A stretch of DNA of 64,000 nucleotides from assembly GCF_011388195.1 (NCBI RefSeq), contig NZ_CP049990.1, positions 1,612,001 through 1,676,000 of the forward strand, written 5' to 3'. Under the pieces are notes generated by a model. It ran no database searches, was not told the origin of the DNA, and saw nothing but the letters and a program-made list of their open reading frames with translations. Origin of the DNA: Pusillimonas sp. DMV24BSW_D. GTDB taxonomy: Bacteria; Pseudomonadota; Gammaproteobacteria; Burkholderiales; Burkholderiaceae_B. The position numbers were made by a program, and so were the translations under genes. Each line of letters starts with the position of its first letter. Positions within the stretch are counted from its first letter, which is position 1. Positions 38,597 to 47,984 of this stretch are shown one piece after another.

Positions 38597-39553
38597 ATGT
38601 CTCGATTCAAGATACCGCAAATTGCACCGTCTGAAATTACACCGGAATACATCTGGACCTCGCGCCGAAAGTGGTTGCAGCGCGTTGGAGCGGCGATGGG
38701 GGCGGGGGTTTTGTCGTCTTTGCCGCTGCAGGCTTGGGGCCGGGAGGGCATAAGTTACGGCCAACGTAATCCCGAATTTGGTGCCGACGAAAAGCTCACG
38801 CCTGAAGAGGACGTCACAACCTACAACAATTTTTATGAGTTCGGTACCGGCAAGGAGGATCCGGCGCGGTATGGCGGGGACATGCGTCTGCAGCCGTGGA
38901 AAGTTAAAGTGGATGGCGAAGTTTTGCGCCCTCAGGAGTTTGACCTGGACGACCTTTTGAAGCTCGCGGCACTTGAGGAACGGGTATACCGCATGCGCTG
39001 TGTGGAAGGATGGTCGATGGTGATACCCTGGAATGGCTACCCGTTATCAGCTTTGTTGAAGGCGGTGGAGCCGACGGGTAATGCGAAATACGTGGAATTC
39101 ATTACCGACATGCAACCCGACGCGATGCCTGGGCTGCGCAGCCGGATTATCGACTGGCCTTATCTAGAGGGGTTGCGGCTTGATGAGGCGATGAATCCTC
39201 TTACCCTGCTTGTGTTCGGTGTGTATGGCAAAGCGCTGCCGGTTGCCAATGGAGCCCCTGTGCGTGTCGCCATCCCCTGGAAGTACGGTTTTAAATCAGG
39301 CAAGTCTATTGTTCATATTCGCCTGACTGAAAAGCAGCCCGAAACCAGTTGGGTCCGTATCGCGCCGCACGAATATGGTTTTTACGCCAACGTGAACCCT
39401 GATGTTCCGCATCCACGGTGGAGTCAGGCGACCGAAAGGCGTATTGGTTCGGGAGGCTTGTTTGCCCCTCGGCTGCCCACCCAAATGTTCAATGGCTACG
39501 GCGAGCAGGTTGCGTCGCTATATTCAGGCATGGATTTGTCGCGTTATTACTAA
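38597..39553 (+). CDS. msrP: Periplasmic methionine sulfoxide reductase catalytic subunit MsrP
   Basis: Molybdopterin enzyme that repairs oxidised methionine in periplasmic proteins. The 318-residue precursor begins with a Tat signal ([20 protein letters not shown]), followed by the sulfite-oxidase fold with the molybdenum-ligating cysteine in [18 protein letters not shown] and the [13 protein letters not shown] region. I chose the ATG at 38597, which has AAGGTGGGTGAA upstream; a GTG 13 codons earlier is in frame but unlikely. msrQ, its membrane partner, follows after 14 bases. Confidence 0.96.
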   Translation: MSRFKIPQIAPSEITPEYIWTSRRKWLQRVGAAMGAGVLSSLPLQAWGREGISYGQRNPEFGADEKLTPEEDVTTYNNFYEFGTGKEDPARYGGDMRLQPWKVKVDGEVLRPQEFDLDDLLKLAALEERVYRMRCVEGWSMVIPWNGYPLSALLKAVEPTGNAKYVEFITDMQPDAMPGLRSRIIDWPYLEGLRLDEAMNPLTLLVFGVYGKALPVANGAPVRVAIPWKYGFKSGKSIVHIRLTEKQPETSWVRIAPHEYGFYANVNPDVPHPRWSQATERRIGSGGLFAPRLPTQMFNGYGEQVASLYSGMDLSRYY

Positions 39554-39567
39554 GCTAACAAATAATA

Positions 39568-40140
39568 ATGATTTCGGTGTTGATGTTTTTTGCCTGCCTG
39601 TATCCATTTTTTTTGTGGGTGGGGCTGGGTTTAACCGGGGGGCTAACCGCGAACCCGCCCGAATATCTGATTCGCTCTTCTGGTGAGTGGGCGCTGGTGG
39701 CATTATGTGTTGTCCTGCTGGCAACGCCATTAAGCCGCTATGCCCGGATATCGGTCTTGTTGAAGCATCGTCGCATGTTAGGTTTATTCGCCTATTTTTA
39801 TTCGATTTTGCACCTTCTGGGCTGGGCCTTTTGGGAACAGGGTTTTGGTTTGGAAGCGATGTGGCTCGATGTGGTGACACGCTGGTTTATTACGGTGGGG
39901 GTCGTCGCGTTTGTATTGCTCACGCCCTTGGCTTTAACGTCTACTTATGGCTGGATGCGTCGCCTCGGGCGCAATTGGAAGCGCTTGCATTACGGTATTT
40001 ATCCCGCAATTGCGCTGTCGATATGGCATTTTTGGCTGGTTAGGGCCGGTAAAAACGATTTTTTTGAGGTATGGATTTATTTGGCCGTGGTGTTTTTGTT
40101 GTGCCTGCCGCGTATTATTCAATTAAGGCACCATAAATAG
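39568..40140 (+). CDS. msrQ: Heme membrane subunit MsrQ
   Basis: Inner-membrane heme protein of 190 residues that passes electrons from the quinone pool or a flavin reductase to MsrP. It has about six transmembrane segments of the ferric-reductase-like fold, with histidines in LKHRRMLGLFAYFYSILHLLGW and WKRLHYGIYPAIALSIWHF as heme-ligand candidates. Length and position after msrP fit the family. It converges on the RsmI-like gene with 47 bases between. Confidence 0.95.
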   Translation: MISVLMFFACLYPFFLWVGLGLTGGLTANPPEYLIRSSGEWALVALCVVLLATPLSRYARISVLLKHRRMLGLFAYFYSILHLLGWAFWEQGFGLEAMWLDVVTRWFITVGVVAFVLLTPLALTSTYGWMRRLGRNWKRLHYGIYPAIALSIWHFWLVRAGKNDFFEVWIYLAVVFLLCLPRIIQLRHHK

Positions 40141-40187
40141 TGGCCGGTTGTTACCCACCGGTGCTTGCCATGTCATGATTTGCTGAA

Positions 40188-40895
40188 TCAGGCCTGAAAG
40201 AGAAATAAAGTGGGTTGTTTCTGTAAAACCGGGGCAGGCCGTTTTTTCCAGTCATCGATAGAGTGGGTTTGTATCCATTCATGGTCGGTGGTGAGGGCGC
40301 GTGCGATACAGAGTCGGGTAGATCCGGAAAGTGTCAGGATCAAAGTTTCGAACATGGCATCGTTGCGGTACGGTGTTTCAATGAATATTTGTGTTTGCCG
40401 GGCTTTGCGTGACGCAGCCTCCCATGCGCGCAGCTGTTGTGCCCGTTCAGCGGGGGCAACAGGCGCATAGCCATGAAATACAAAATTCTGCCCATTCAGG
40501 CCGCTTGCCATTAGCCCAAGAATGATTGAGGAGGGGCCTGTCCAGGGCGCCACCCGTATTCCCATTTCATGAGCTGTTTGTACGACCAGTGCGCCGGGGT
40601 CGGCCACAGCAGGGCATCCTGCTTCGGATACCAGGCCGATGTCGCCGGTTGCGCCTGATTGCTTTAGCCACTGGCGTATTTGCGTAGCGTCGGTGTTGCG
40701 GGACAATGCGTGGATGGTGATGTCTTGTATTGGCTTTTCGGTGCCGATCAACTTCAAGAACGCGCGCGCGGTTTTGGCGTTCTCGGCAATGTAGTAATCG
40801 AGTTTGCTCGTCGTCGTTTGTGCTTCGAGAGGGAGCCAGCGTGATGCGGGGCTTTCCCCCAGGCTGACAGGGATCAAGTGAAGAGTCTGTGGCAT
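40188..40895 (-). CDS. RsmI-like SAM-dependent methyltransferase (tetrapyrrole methylase fold)
   Basis: The 235-residue protein belongs to the tetrapyrrole (corrin/porphyrin) methylase superfamily that includes the 16S rRNA methyltransferase RsmI. It shows LHLIPVSLGESP at the N terminus, GLVSEAGCPAVADPGALVV, TGPSSIILGLMASGLNGQNFVFHGY and IFIETPYRNDAMFETL. It is shorter than RsmI (about 280 residues) and lacks its C-terminal extension, so it is probably the second paralogue seen in many betaproteobacteria. Its RNA or small-molecule target is unknown. Two bases separate it from maf upstream. Confidence 0.85.
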   Translation of the reverse strand: MPQTLHLIPVSLGESPASRWLPLEAQTTTSKLDYYIAENAKTARAFLKLIGTEKPIQDITIHALSRNTDATQIRQWLKQSGATGDIGLVSEAGCPAVADPGALVVQTAHEMGIRVAPWTGPSSIILGLMASGLNGQNFVFHGYAPVAPAERAQQLRAWEAASRKARQTQIFIETPYRNDAMFETLILTLSGSTRLCIARALTTDHEWIQTHSIDDWKKRPAPVLQKQPTLFLFQA

Positions 40896-40897
40896 GG

Positions 40898-41482
40898 TTA
40901 CGGCGAATCCGGTTGCAAAGGATTAATGTTAAACCGGCGCAGCATACGGCTTAATGTAATGAGAGGAAGGCCGATAATGGCGGTAGGGTCGTCCGAACGA
41001 ATATGCTCCATCAGGGTGATGCCCAGAGACTCGGCCTTGGCGCTACCGGCTGTGTCGTAGGGTTTTTCCTGGTCGAGGTAATAATGAATTTCGGCTTCGT
41101 TCAGCACCCGGAAGCGGCAATGGGTAACGATATTTTCAGTTTCCGTTGCCCCTTCGTGCGAAACGCATAGCGCGGTGTGGAACATGACCGTCTGGCCGCT
41201 TAGCATTTTAAGCTGATTCATTGCGCGCTCATGGTTGCCCGGTTTGCCGATGGCGACACCATTAATGGTGGCCACCTGGTCGGACCCAATGACGACGGCA
41301 CTTGGGTTGCTTTTGGCAACGATCGTTGCTTTCTCCTCCGCCAGCCGTAGAGCAAGCTCAATCGGGCTTTCGTTTTTCAGGGGTGTTTCGTCGATATCGG
41401 GTGCAATGGTTTCGAATGGCAACCGCAGTCTTTCAAGCAGTGCGCGGCGGTAAGGTGAGCTTGATGCCAGAATCAGACGCAT
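40898..41482 (-). CDS. maf: Maf family nucleotide pyrophosphatase (YceF type)
   Basis: Maf proteins hydrolyse non-canonical or modified nucleoside triphosphates. The 194-residue protein has MRLILASSSPYRRALLERL at the start, the DETPLKNESP segment, GSDQVATINGVAIGKPG with the catalytic aspartate, and GLPLITLSRMLRRF near the end. These resemble E. coli YceF, reported to prefer 7-methyl-GTP. The start at 41482 follows the family; the open frame continues 33 codons upstream through the promoter of the divergent yceD operon and is rejected. Confidence 0.93.
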   Translation of the reverse strand: MRLILASSSPYRRALLERLRLPFETIAPDIDETPLKNESPIELALRLAEEKATIVAKSNPSAVVIGSDQVATINGVAIGKPGNHERAMNQLKMLSGQTVMFHTALCVSHEGATETENIVTHCRFRVLNEAEIHYYLDQEKPYDTAGSAKAESLGITLMEHIRSDDPTAIIGLPLITLSRMLRRFNINPLQPDSP

Positions 41483-41505
41483 AGGCCGGGGTTCTTCCAG
41501 AAGGT

Positions 41506-41535
41506 TTGACGCAAGAGTGGTGAAAGCGGTATTAT
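41506..41535 (+). promoter_or_regulatory. Promoter of the yceD-rpmF-plsX-fab operon
   Basis: TTGACG (41506-41511) and TATTAT (41530-41535) are 18 bases apart and match sigma-70 boxes at five of six positions each. Transcription would start near 41542, downstream of the in-frame ATG at 41539, which argues that yceD starts at the GTG at 41569. Confidence 0.65.
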
Positions 41536-41568
41536 CTAATGTTTTCTTTAATAGGCAAAGAGCAACCC

Positions 41569-42099
41569 GTGAGTGATTCACTTATCGACGCCCTTGGTTT
41601 TGCGCGGGCGGGGTCGTTTTTGCAGGGTCAGGCGCCTCTTGGGTTATTTACCCGCATGCTGGATGGCCAGCTTGCCCAGCCTGATGCACAGCGTGAAAGC
41701 TTTGTGAACTGGACGCTGGAAGGTGAAAACACTGCTTCCGGCCGGTACTTTTTGCACGTTACCGCGCACGCAGAACCCATGCTTGAATGCCAGCGTTGCC
41801 TGCGTCCGTTTATTTGCAATATTAACGTCGATAACCGGGTTGAGCTGGTGCGAACACCGGCTGAGCAAGATTCTGACGATCTTGATGACGACGGTATCGA
41901 GCGTATTGTTGGGTCAAAACGGTTTAGCGTGCTAGGCTTTGTTGAAGACGAACTGATCCTGGCGATGCCCTATGTGCCAAAGCATCACGAGTGCCCGTCG
42001 GATAACGGAATTCAGGCAGATCGGTCTGCCTCTTCCCAGGAACAGGAAACCAGGCGTCAATCACCATTCTCGGTGCTTGAGCAGCTTAAAAAGAATTGA
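41569..42099 (+). CDS. yceD: DUF177 family protein YceD
   Basis: The 176-residue protein belongs to the YceD/DUF177 family, almost always encoded just upstream of rpmF; in plants and bacteria members are linked to 23S rRNA accumulation. It has the CQRCLRPF motif (a candidate metal-binding pair) and an acidic segment SDDLDDDGIERI typical of the family, and ends at FSVLEQLKKN. The GTG at 41569 is chosen over ATG 41539 because the predicted transcription start lies between them. It is the first gene of the lipid-synthesis operon. Confidence 0.88.
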   Translation: MSDSLIDALGFARAGSFLQGQAPLGLFTRMLDGQLAQPDAQRESFVNWTLEGENTASGRYFLHVTAHAEPMLECQRCLRPFICNINVDNRVELVRTPAEQDSDDLDDDGIERIVGSKRFSVLGFVEDELILAMPYVPKHHECPSDNGIQADRSASSQEQETRRQSPFSVLEQLKKN

Positions 42100-42149
42100 T
42101 TGTTTTGAATTAACCCCGGGGGTAAAAAACCCCTTTACCAGGAGTCATC

Positions 42150-42332
42150 ATGGCTGTTCAACAAAATAAAAAGAGTTCGTCCAAGCGCGGAATGCATCGT
42201 GCGCACGATTCTCTTACCACGCCTCCCACCGCGATTGAGCCAAACACAGGCGAATTGCATCTTCGTCACCACATCAGCCCCAACGGTTTCTATCGTGGCC
42301 GTAAAGTGCTGAAAACAAAGAACGACGAATAA
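42150..42332 (+). CDS. rpmF: Large ribosomal subunit protein bL32
   Basis: Ribosomal protein of 60 residues, starting [20 protein letters not shown] and ending in a basic tail after the [15 protein letters not shown] segment. AGGAG precedes the ATG. The zinc cysteines of some L32 variants are absent, so this is the zinc-independent form. yceD-rpmF-plsX is a widely conserved order that couples ribosome and lipid synthesis. Confidence 0.97.
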   Translation: MAVQQNKKSSSKRGMHRAHDSLTTPPTAIEPNTGELHLRHHISPNGFYRGRKVLKTKNDE

Positions 42333-42371
42333 ACCGGTATTTCAGCAATCTGTCGTCAGGTTGCCTAATTA

Positions 42372-43454
42372 ATGCCACATAAGAAGATTCGAATCGCCGT
42401 AGACTGTATGGGCGGTGATGTAGGGGTTTCCGTTACGGTTACCGCTTCATACCAGTTTGCGCAACGTTTTCCCGATACCACCTTCTTGCTGGTTGGCGAC
42501 GCCGTCGCCATTCAGTCTCAGTTGGCGCGGTTAGGTTGCGACCGTGCCGATTGGTATCAAATACTTCCCGCTTCCGAAGTCGTCGCTATGGACGACCCGG
42601 TCGAGGTCGCTTTGCGTCGCAAGAAAGATTCTTCCATGCGGGTTGCAGCACAGGCGGTCAAAGATGGGGTCGCAGACGCCTGCATTTCCGCTGGGAATAC
42701 CGGCGCCTGGATGGCAATTTCCCGTTATGTGTTGAAAACGCTCGACGGCATTGATCGACCGGCAATCGCTGCGTCGATTCCCAATCAGCATGGCGGCGCG
42801 ACCACTGTTCTCGATTTGGGCGCCAACGTAGATTGTTCAGCGCAGCATCTGTTGCAGTTCGCCATTATGGGTACGGCTCTGGTGAGTGCACTTTACGGCA
42901 CTGGTGCGCCCAAAGTTGGCTTGTTGAATATAGGTGAAGAAGTCATCAAGGGAAACGAAGTCGTTAAGCAAGCGGCTGAGTTGTTGCGTGGCAGTGGTCT
43001 GAATTTTTACGGCAATGTCGAAGGCGATGATATTTGCAAGGGTACTGTCGACGTCATTGTTTGCGATGGTTTTGTGGGTAATGTCGTTCTGAAGTCCATG
43101 GAAGGCCTGGCGCGTATGGTGGCAACCATGATTCGCGCTGAGTTCAAAAGCGGGATTTTGTCGATGTTGGCGGGGCTGATTGCGTCGCCGGTGTTGAATC
43201 GTTTTCGTAAGAAAGTGGATAACCGCCGTTACAATGGCGCCGCTTTGCTGGGTTTGCGGGGCATTGTCATTAAAAGCCATGGCTCCGCTGATGTTTATGC
43301 TTTTGGCTGCGCCTTGCAGCGCGCAAGGGAAGCCGTAAATAACGGTCTTCTGGAAGGAACGACGACGGCAATTCATGACTTGCACCAAAGCCTTGCCAAA
43401 GCCAAGTCGCTGCAAGCGAATGTGTCTAACGATGTAACGGGTCGGGCAGCATAA
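42372..43454 (+). CDS. plsX: Phosphate acyltransferase PlsX
   Basis: PlsX converts acyl-ACP to acyl-phosphate, the donor for PlsY in phospholipid synthesis. The 360-residue protein has the N-terminal [18 protein letters not shown], the [21 protein letters not shown] motif, DLGANVDC, and [20 protein letters not shown]. The peripheral-membrane enzyme links the fab genes downstream to membrane assembly. Length is normal. fabH follows after 28 bases. Confidence 0.97.
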   Translation: MPHKKIRIAVDCMGGDVGVSVTVTASYQFAQRFPDTTFLLVGDAVAIQSQLARLGCDRADWYQILPASEVVAMDDPVEVALRRKKDSSMRVAAQAVKDGVADACISAGNTGAWMAISRYVLKTLDGIDRPAIAASIPNQHGGATTVLDLGANVDCSAQHLLQFAIMGTALVSALYGTGAPKVGLLNIGEEVIKGNEVVKQAAELLRGSGLNFYGNVEGDDICKGTVDVIVCDGFVGNVVLKSMEGLARMVATMIRAEFKSGILSMLAGLIASPVLNRFRKKVDNRRYNGAALLGLRGIVIKSHGSADVYAFGCALQRAREAVNNGLLEGTTTAIHDLHQSLAKAKSLQANVSNDVTGRAA

Positions 43455-43482
43455 GCTGCCATCCAATGGAAGTGGTTTCACT

Positions 43483-44457
43483 ATGCCTTATGCCAAGATA
43501 GCAGGAACGGGGGGCTATTTGCCGCCTCGTGTGGTGTCAAACGATAATCTGGCCGCTGAGTTGGCGACCCGGGGGGTCGAAACCTCCGATGAATGGATTA
43601 CCGAGCGCACGGGTATCCGGCAACGGCATATCGCCGGCCCGGATGTTAAAACCAGCATGCTGGCTACTGAGGCGGCAAAAATTGCGATGGCTGATGCGGG
43701 GGTTGCTCCCGCAGATATCGATTTGCTGATTGTGGCTACCTCAACGCCTGACGTCATTTTTCCCAGTACGGCATGCCTGGTGCAAGCTCAATTGGGTATT
43801 CGTCAGGGAGCGGCATTCGATGTGCAGGCCGTGTGTAGTGGTTTTGTTTACGCGTTAACCACTGCCGATGCGTTTATTCAGGCGGGCCGTGCACGTACCG
43901 CTTTGGTCATTGGCGCCGAAATCTTTTCCAGTATCCTTGATTGGGACGATCGACGCACGTGTGTGCTGTTTGGCGATGGCGCGGGCGCAGTGGTGCTCAA
44001 GGCTGCCGATGAGCCGGGTATTCTGGCCGCAGAGCTTCATGCCGACGGCAGTCAACAGGGCATTCTATGTGCCAACGGTCGTATCGAGGCCGGGCAGGTA
44101 GTGGGTGATCCTTTTGTGCGAATGGATGGTCAGGCCGTGTTTAAAATGGCGGTCAACGCATTATCAAAGTCTGCGCATGATGTTTGTCGGTCGGCCGGCG
44201 TTAGTTTGGCGGATATCGATTGGATGGTTCCGCATCAAGCGAATGTCCGTATCCTTAACTTCCTGGGTAAAAAGTTGGGCATTCCAACAGAAAAAATTGT
44301 TATCACACTCGATCAACATGCCAACACCTCCGCTGCCAGTGTGCCGCTTGCGCTCGATGTCGCTCGCCGTGACGGCCGTATCAAAAAAGGGGATGTGGTA
44401 CTCATGCAGGGTGTGGGTGGCGGATTCACTTGGGGCTCTGTGCTTGCCCGCATGTAA
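43483..44457 (+). CDS. fabH: Beta-ketoacyl-ACP synthase III
   Basis: FabH starts each fatty acid by condensing acetyl-CoA with malonyl-ACP. The 324-residue protein has catalytic C118 in [10 protein letters not shown], the histidine in [11 protein letters not shown] and the asparagine in [13 protein letters not shown], so the Cys-His-Asn triad is complete. It also carries the [15 protein letters not shown] start and the ending [12 protein letters not shown]. It sits between plsX and fabD as in most proteobacteria. Confidence 0.97.
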   Translation: MPYAKIAGTGGYLPPRVVSNDNLAAELATRGVETSDEWITERTGIRQRHIAGPDVKTSMLATEAAKIAMADAGVAPADIDLLIVATSTPDVIFPSTACLVQAQLGIRQGAAFDVQAVCSGFVYALTTADAFIQAGRARTALVIGAEIFSSILDWDDRRTCVLFGDGAGAVVLKAADEPGILAAELHADGSQQGILCANGRIEAGQVVGDPFVRMDGQAVFKMAVNALSKSAHDVCRSAGVSLADIDWMVPHQANVRILNFLGKKLGIPTEKIVITLDQHANTSAASVPLALDVARRDGRIKKGDVVLMQGVGGGFTWGSVLARM

Positions 44458-44508
44458 AATCACGCAAATTTGCCATATTTCGCGTTCAAATAAATCAATT
44501 CAATTGTC

Positions 44509-45447
44509 ATGAAAGTTGCTTTTGTATTTCCGGGGCAAGGGTCTCAATCCGTAGGTATGATGGATGCCTGGTCAGGTAATTCCATTGTGCAGTCTGCACT
44601 CGCCGAAGCGTCTGATGCGCTGGGACAGGACCTGGCCGCGCTTATTGCTCAAGGCCCCGCTGAAGACCTGAACTTAACGACCAACACCCAACCAGTGATG
44701 TTAAGCGCGTCTGTCGCCGTTTACCGTGCCTGGCGTGATGCCGGCGGCCCGGTGCCGCACCTGGTGGCAGGGCACAGTTTGGGTGAGTATTCCGCCCTAA
44801 CAGCGGTTAACGCGCTTACTTTGGCCGACGCCGTACGTCTTGTGCGTGTTCGTGCTGATGCCATGCAGGCTGCGGTGCCGGTGGGCAGTGGCGGAATGGC
44901 GGCGATTTTGGGTCTGGATGATGATCAGGTTCGCCAATTGTGCGCCGAGGCCGCACAAAACGAGGTGGTCGAGGCTGTAAATTACAACGCGCCGGCCCAA
45001 GTCGTGATTGCCGGTCATAAGGCGGCGGTGGAACGCGCGTGTGAGCGGGCACGCGAGGCAGGCGCCAAGCGCGCTTTGGTTTTGCCTGTCTCCGCCCCTT
45101 TTCATTCAAGCTTGCTCGAGCCTGCCGCCAAAGTGCTTCAGAACGCATTGGCCGGTGTCAACCTAATGCCCCCCCAAGTGCCTTTGGTCAACAATGTCGA
45201 CGTGGCCTCTCCTGCGGAGCCTGAAGCCATCAAGGATGCATTGGTTCGCCAGGCCTGGCACCCGGTGCGCTGGGTCGAGACATTGCAGGCAATGAAAGCT
45301 CAGGGTGTCACCCATGTTGTCGAGTGTGGGCCGGGTAAAGTGCTGGCAGGTCTTACCAAACGTATCGACCGAGATCTTGTCGGTCTGTCGATTACGGATC
45401 CCGCGTCGCTGGATTCGGTGTTGGAAACCATCAAGGGGGCATCATGA
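44509..45447 (+). CDS. fabD: Malonyl-CoA:ACP transacylase
   Basis: FabD loads malonate on acyl carrier protein. The 312-residue protein contains the nucleophile S90 in VAGHSLGEYSAL, the oxyanion segment FVFPGQGSQSVGM at 6-18 and the catalytic histidine in SAPFHSSLLEP (about 198). No ribosome binding site is obvious before the ATG; 51 bases separate it from fabH. The stop overlaps the fabG ATG. Confidence 0.97.
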   Translation: MKVAFVFPGQGSQSVGMMDAWSGNSIVQSALAEASDALGQDLAALIAQGPAEDLNLTTNTQPVMLSASVAVYRAWRDAGGPVPHLVAGHSLGEYSALTAVNALTLADAVRLVRVRADAMQAAVPVGSGGMAAILGLDDDQVRQLCAEAAQNEVVEAVNYNAPAQVVIAGHKAAVERACERAREAGAKRALVLPVSAPFHSSLLEPAAKVLQNALAGVNLMPPQVPLVNNVDVASPAEPEAIKDALVRQAWHPVRWVETLQAMKAQGVTHVVECGPGKVLAGLTKRIDRDLVGLSITDPASLDSVLETIKGAS

Positions 45448-46184
45448 GTGAGCAACTGGAAGGAAAGGTTGCGCTGGTAACCGGCGCAACGCGTGGGATT
45501 GGTAAAGCCATTGCCCTTGAACTGGCCGCACGGGGCGCGAAGGTGGTTGGAACGGCAACGTCGCAAAGCGGGGCCGATAGCATTTCGGCCATGCTGGCCG
45601 ACTTTGGTGGGCGCGGGGTCGTGCTGAACGTAACAGACGGCGCTGCGTGCGATGCCTTGTTGGCGGATATCGGAGCCAATGAAGGCGGGCCGCACATTTT
45701 GGTCAATAATGCGGGTATTACACGTGACAACCTGGCGATGCGTTTGAAGGATGATGATTGGTCGGATGTGATCAACACCAACCTTTCCGCAGTTTTCCGT
45801 TTATCGCGTGGCGTGCTCAAAACCATGATGAAAGCGCGTTGGGGGCGGATAATCAATATCACCTCGGTTGTCGGTGCCAGCGGCAATCCTGGTCAGGCAA
45901 ATTATGCGGCGGCAAAAGCAGGCGTTACCGGGATGACCAAAGCCCTGGCGCGTGAGCTGGGCAGCCGCGATATTACGGTAAATTGCGTTGCGCCGGGTTT
46001 TATTGAAACTGACATGACGCGCGCATTGGGTGAAGCGCAAACTTCGGCACTTTTATCTCAAATTCCGCTGGGACGCTTGGGCGCACCGGCCGATATTGCG
46101 AATGCCGTGGCTTTTTTGGCAGCGCCCGAGGCAGGTTACATTACAGGTACAACGCTTCATGTAAATGGCGGGATGTACATGTGA
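45444..46184 (+). CDS. fabG: 3-oxoacyl-ACP reductase
   Basis: FabG reduces 3-oxoacyl-ACP with NADPH in each elongation cycle. The 246-residue short-chain dehydrogenase has the cofactor loop TGATRGIG (13-20), the NNAG motif (VNNAGITRDN), the catalytic serine in NITSVVGASG, and the YAAAKAG tyrosine-lysine pair. It ends with the usual TGTTLHVNGGMYM. It is coupled to fabD; acpP follows after a 172-base gap with its own promoter. Confidence 0.98.
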   Translation: MSEQLEGKVALVTGATRGIGKAIALELAARGAKVVGTATSQSGADSISAMLADFGGRGVVLNVTDGAACDALLADIGANEGGPHILVNNAGITRDNLAMRLKDDDWSDVINTNLSAVFRLSRGVLKTMMKARWGRIINITSVVGASGNPGQANYAAAKAGVTGMTKALARELGSRDITVNCVAPGFIETDMTRALGEAQTSALLSQIPLGRLGAPADIANAVAFLAAPEAGYITGTTLHVNGGMYM

Positions 46185-46318
46185 TGATTCATACAGGTTA
46201 AAATCCTGTTTTGGTACGAGGTGTTCCAATGCTGTCGCCGGTACAGCTTTGTGTATGGCAAGTATTGAAACACTGTTTTTTTTGTCATAGCCGTTTCCTA
46301 TTATTCAATACGTTTGGC

Positions 46319-46324
46319 TATAAT
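46319..46324 (+). promoter_or_regulatory. acpP promoter -10 box
   Basis: A perfect TATAAT lies 33 bases before the acpP ATG, in the 172-base gap after fabG. No good -35 hexamer is seen at 16-18 bases. An own promoter would fit the high demand for acyl carrier protein. Confidence 0.55.
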
Positions 46325-46356
46325 TCGCGGGAATTTTTCCCTAATTGGAGAACTGC

Positions 46357-46596
46357 ATGGAAAGCATCGAACAGCGCGTCAAGAAGATCGTCGCTGAACA
46401 ACTTGGCGTTAACGAAGCCGAGATCAAAAACGAATCTTCCTTCCTTGACGACCTCGGTGCCGATTCGCTCGATATGGTCGAGCTCGTAATGGCACTCGAA
46501 GACGAATTCGAAACTGAAATCCCTGACGAGGAAGCAGAGAAAATTACGACCGTTCAACAAGCCGTCGAGTACATCAACTCGCACAGCAAAGAATAA
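46357..46596 (+). CDS. acpP: Acyl carrier protein
   Basis: Small acidic carrier of 79 residues that holds growing acyl chains on a phosphopantetheine arm at S37 in [19 protein letters not shown]. The start is the ATG at 46357 ([12 protein letters not shown]) with GGAG eight bases upstream; an in-frame TTG four codons earlier is unlikely. It lies between fabG and fabF and is followed by two RNA hairpins before fabF. Confidence 0.98.
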   Translation: MESIEQRVKKIVAEQLGVNEAEIKNESSFLDDLGADSLDMVELVMALEDEFETEIPDEEAEKITTVQQAVEYINSHSKE

Positions 46597-46610
46597 TTTC
46601 AACAAAAAGG

Positions 46611-46638
46611 CTCGGAGTTGCGCTCAGCGCAACTCGAG
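46611..46638 (+). other. Strong hairpin downstream of acpP
   Basis: AGTTGCGC (46616-46623) and GCGCAACT (46627-46634) form a perfect stem with a three-base loop; CTCG (46611-46614) and CGAG (46635-46638) extend it across one bulged G. No T run follows, so it is probably a 3' stabilising or processing element, not a terminator. Confidence 0.7.
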
Positions 46639-46642
46639 TCGG

Positions 46643-46725
46643 AGCGGTTTCTAGAGAGTCTATTGGCGGTGGCAGTGGCAGTAATTGCGCCTGCATGAAT
46701 AGGCTGGCTTTAAACCGCTTTTTTT
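46643..46725 (+). terminator. Possible partial terminator between acpP and fabF
   Basis: AGCGGTTT (46643-46650) is complementary to AAACCGCT (46712-46719), which is followed directly by a run of T (46719-46725). The 61-base loop contains an inner pair CTATT (46660-46664) with AATAG (46698-46702). The large loop makes it an imperfect terminator; read-through into fabF seems needed. Confidence 0.5.
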
Positions 46726-46742
46726 ATTTCTAGGAGTCATCT

Positions 46743-47972
46743 GTGAAGCGACGTGTCGTCATAACGGGTCTGGGTATTATTTCGCCCGTGGGGAATGATA
46801 TCGACAACGCCTGGAGTAACTTGGTTAGCGGGCGTTCGGGTGTGGGTCCTATCACACGTTTTGATGCCTCAGGTCTGAACGCGCAGATCGCGGCGGAAGT
46901 AAAGGACTTCGACGTCACGGACTACATGTCGGCCAAAGAAGCCAAGCAAATGGATACCTTTATCCATTACGGCGTGGCGGCGGGCGTGCAGGCATGGAAG
47001 GATGCCGGCCTGGAAGTTACCGACGAGAATGCTGATCGTATTGGTGTCATCGTCGGTTCCGGTATCGGTGGTTTGCCTCGCATCGAGGAAACGCAATCCG
47101 AGTATCTGGCGCGCGGCGCGCGGCGTATTTCGCCGTTTTTTGTGCCGGGATCGCTCATTAATCTCGTTTCCGGACAGTTGTCGATTATGTTGGGCTTGAA
47201 GGGGCCCAGCTACGCCGTGGTGTCAGCTTGCACAACAGGTTTGCACTCAATTGGCGACGCCGCCCGTCTCATCGAATACGGGGATGCCGATGTCATGGTT
47301 GCCGGTGGTGCCGAGTCGACGGTTTCGCCATTGGGTGTCGGTGGTTTTGCCGCTATGCGAGCCTTGTCTACTCGAAATGATGATCCGGGAACCGCATCGC
47401 GGCCTTGGGATGTCGACCGGGACGGCTTCGTGCTTGGTGAAGGTGCCGGTGTGCTGGTTCTTGAGGAGTATGAGCATGCCCGTAAACGCGGCGCTCGTAT
47501 TTACGGTGAGTTTGCCGGATACGGAATGAGCTCGGATGCTCATCATATTACTTCGCCTGACAAAGACGGTCCGCGTCGTGCAATGCTGTTGGCTATGCGT
47601 AACGGCGACATCGATCCCACCGAGATCTCTTATGTCAATGCCCACGGCACATCAACCCCTCTTGGCGATAAAAATGAAACGGAAGCACTGAAGCTTGCCT
47701 TTGGTGATCATGCGCGTCATCTGGTGGTTAATTCCACTAAATCCATGACAGGCCACTTACTGGGCGCAGCGGGCGGAATCGAAGCCGTTTTTACAACGCT
47801 GGCGGTGTATCACCAAGTGTCGCCCCCGACTATCAATATTTTTAATCAAGATCCTGATTGTGACCTTGATTATTGCGCCAACGAGGCACGCGACATGAAA
47901 ATTGATGTTGCTCTGTCTAATTCGTTCGGTTTTGGCGGCACGAACGGGTCGATGCTGGTGCGACGGGTTTAG
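46743..47972 (+). CDS. fabF: Beta-ketoacyl-ACP synthase II
   Basis: FabF elongates acyl-ACP and matters for unsaturated chain length and temperature adaptation. The 409-residue protein has the catalytic cysteine in VVSACTTGLHSIGDA (~163), the histidines in NAHGTSTPLGD (~302) and KSMTGHLLGAAGG (~340), and the GFGGTNGSMLVRR end. The start is a GTG preceded by GGAG; the family N terminus KRRVVITGLGIISPVG supports it. The next gene follows after 12 bases. Confidence 0.97.
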   Translation: MKRRVVITGLGIISPVGNDIDNAWSNLVSGRSGVGPITRFDASGLNAQIAAEVKDFDVTDYMSAKEAKQMDTFIHYGVAAGVQAWKDAGLEVTDENADRIGVIVGSGIGGLPRIEETQSEYLARGARRISPFFVPGSLINLVSGQLSIMLGLKGPSYAVVSACTTGLHSIGDAARLIEYGDADVMVAGGAESTVSPLGVGGFAAMRALSTRNDDPGTASRPWDVDRDGFVLGEGAGVLVLEEYEHARKRGARIYGEFAGYGMSSDAHHITSPDKDGPRRAMLLAMRNGDIDPTEISYVNAHGTSTPLGDKNETEALKLAFGDHARHLVVNSTKSMTGHLLGAAGGIEAVFTTLAVYHQVSPPTINIFNQDPDCDLDYCANEARDMKIDVALSNSFGFGGTNGSMLVRRV

Positions 47973-47984
47973 GTGGCAACCGGA

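Noticed and set aside
40141-40187. CCGGT/ACCGG inverted repeat between msrQ and the RsmI-like gene as a terminator
   Set aside because: Only five pairs and no T run on either strand.
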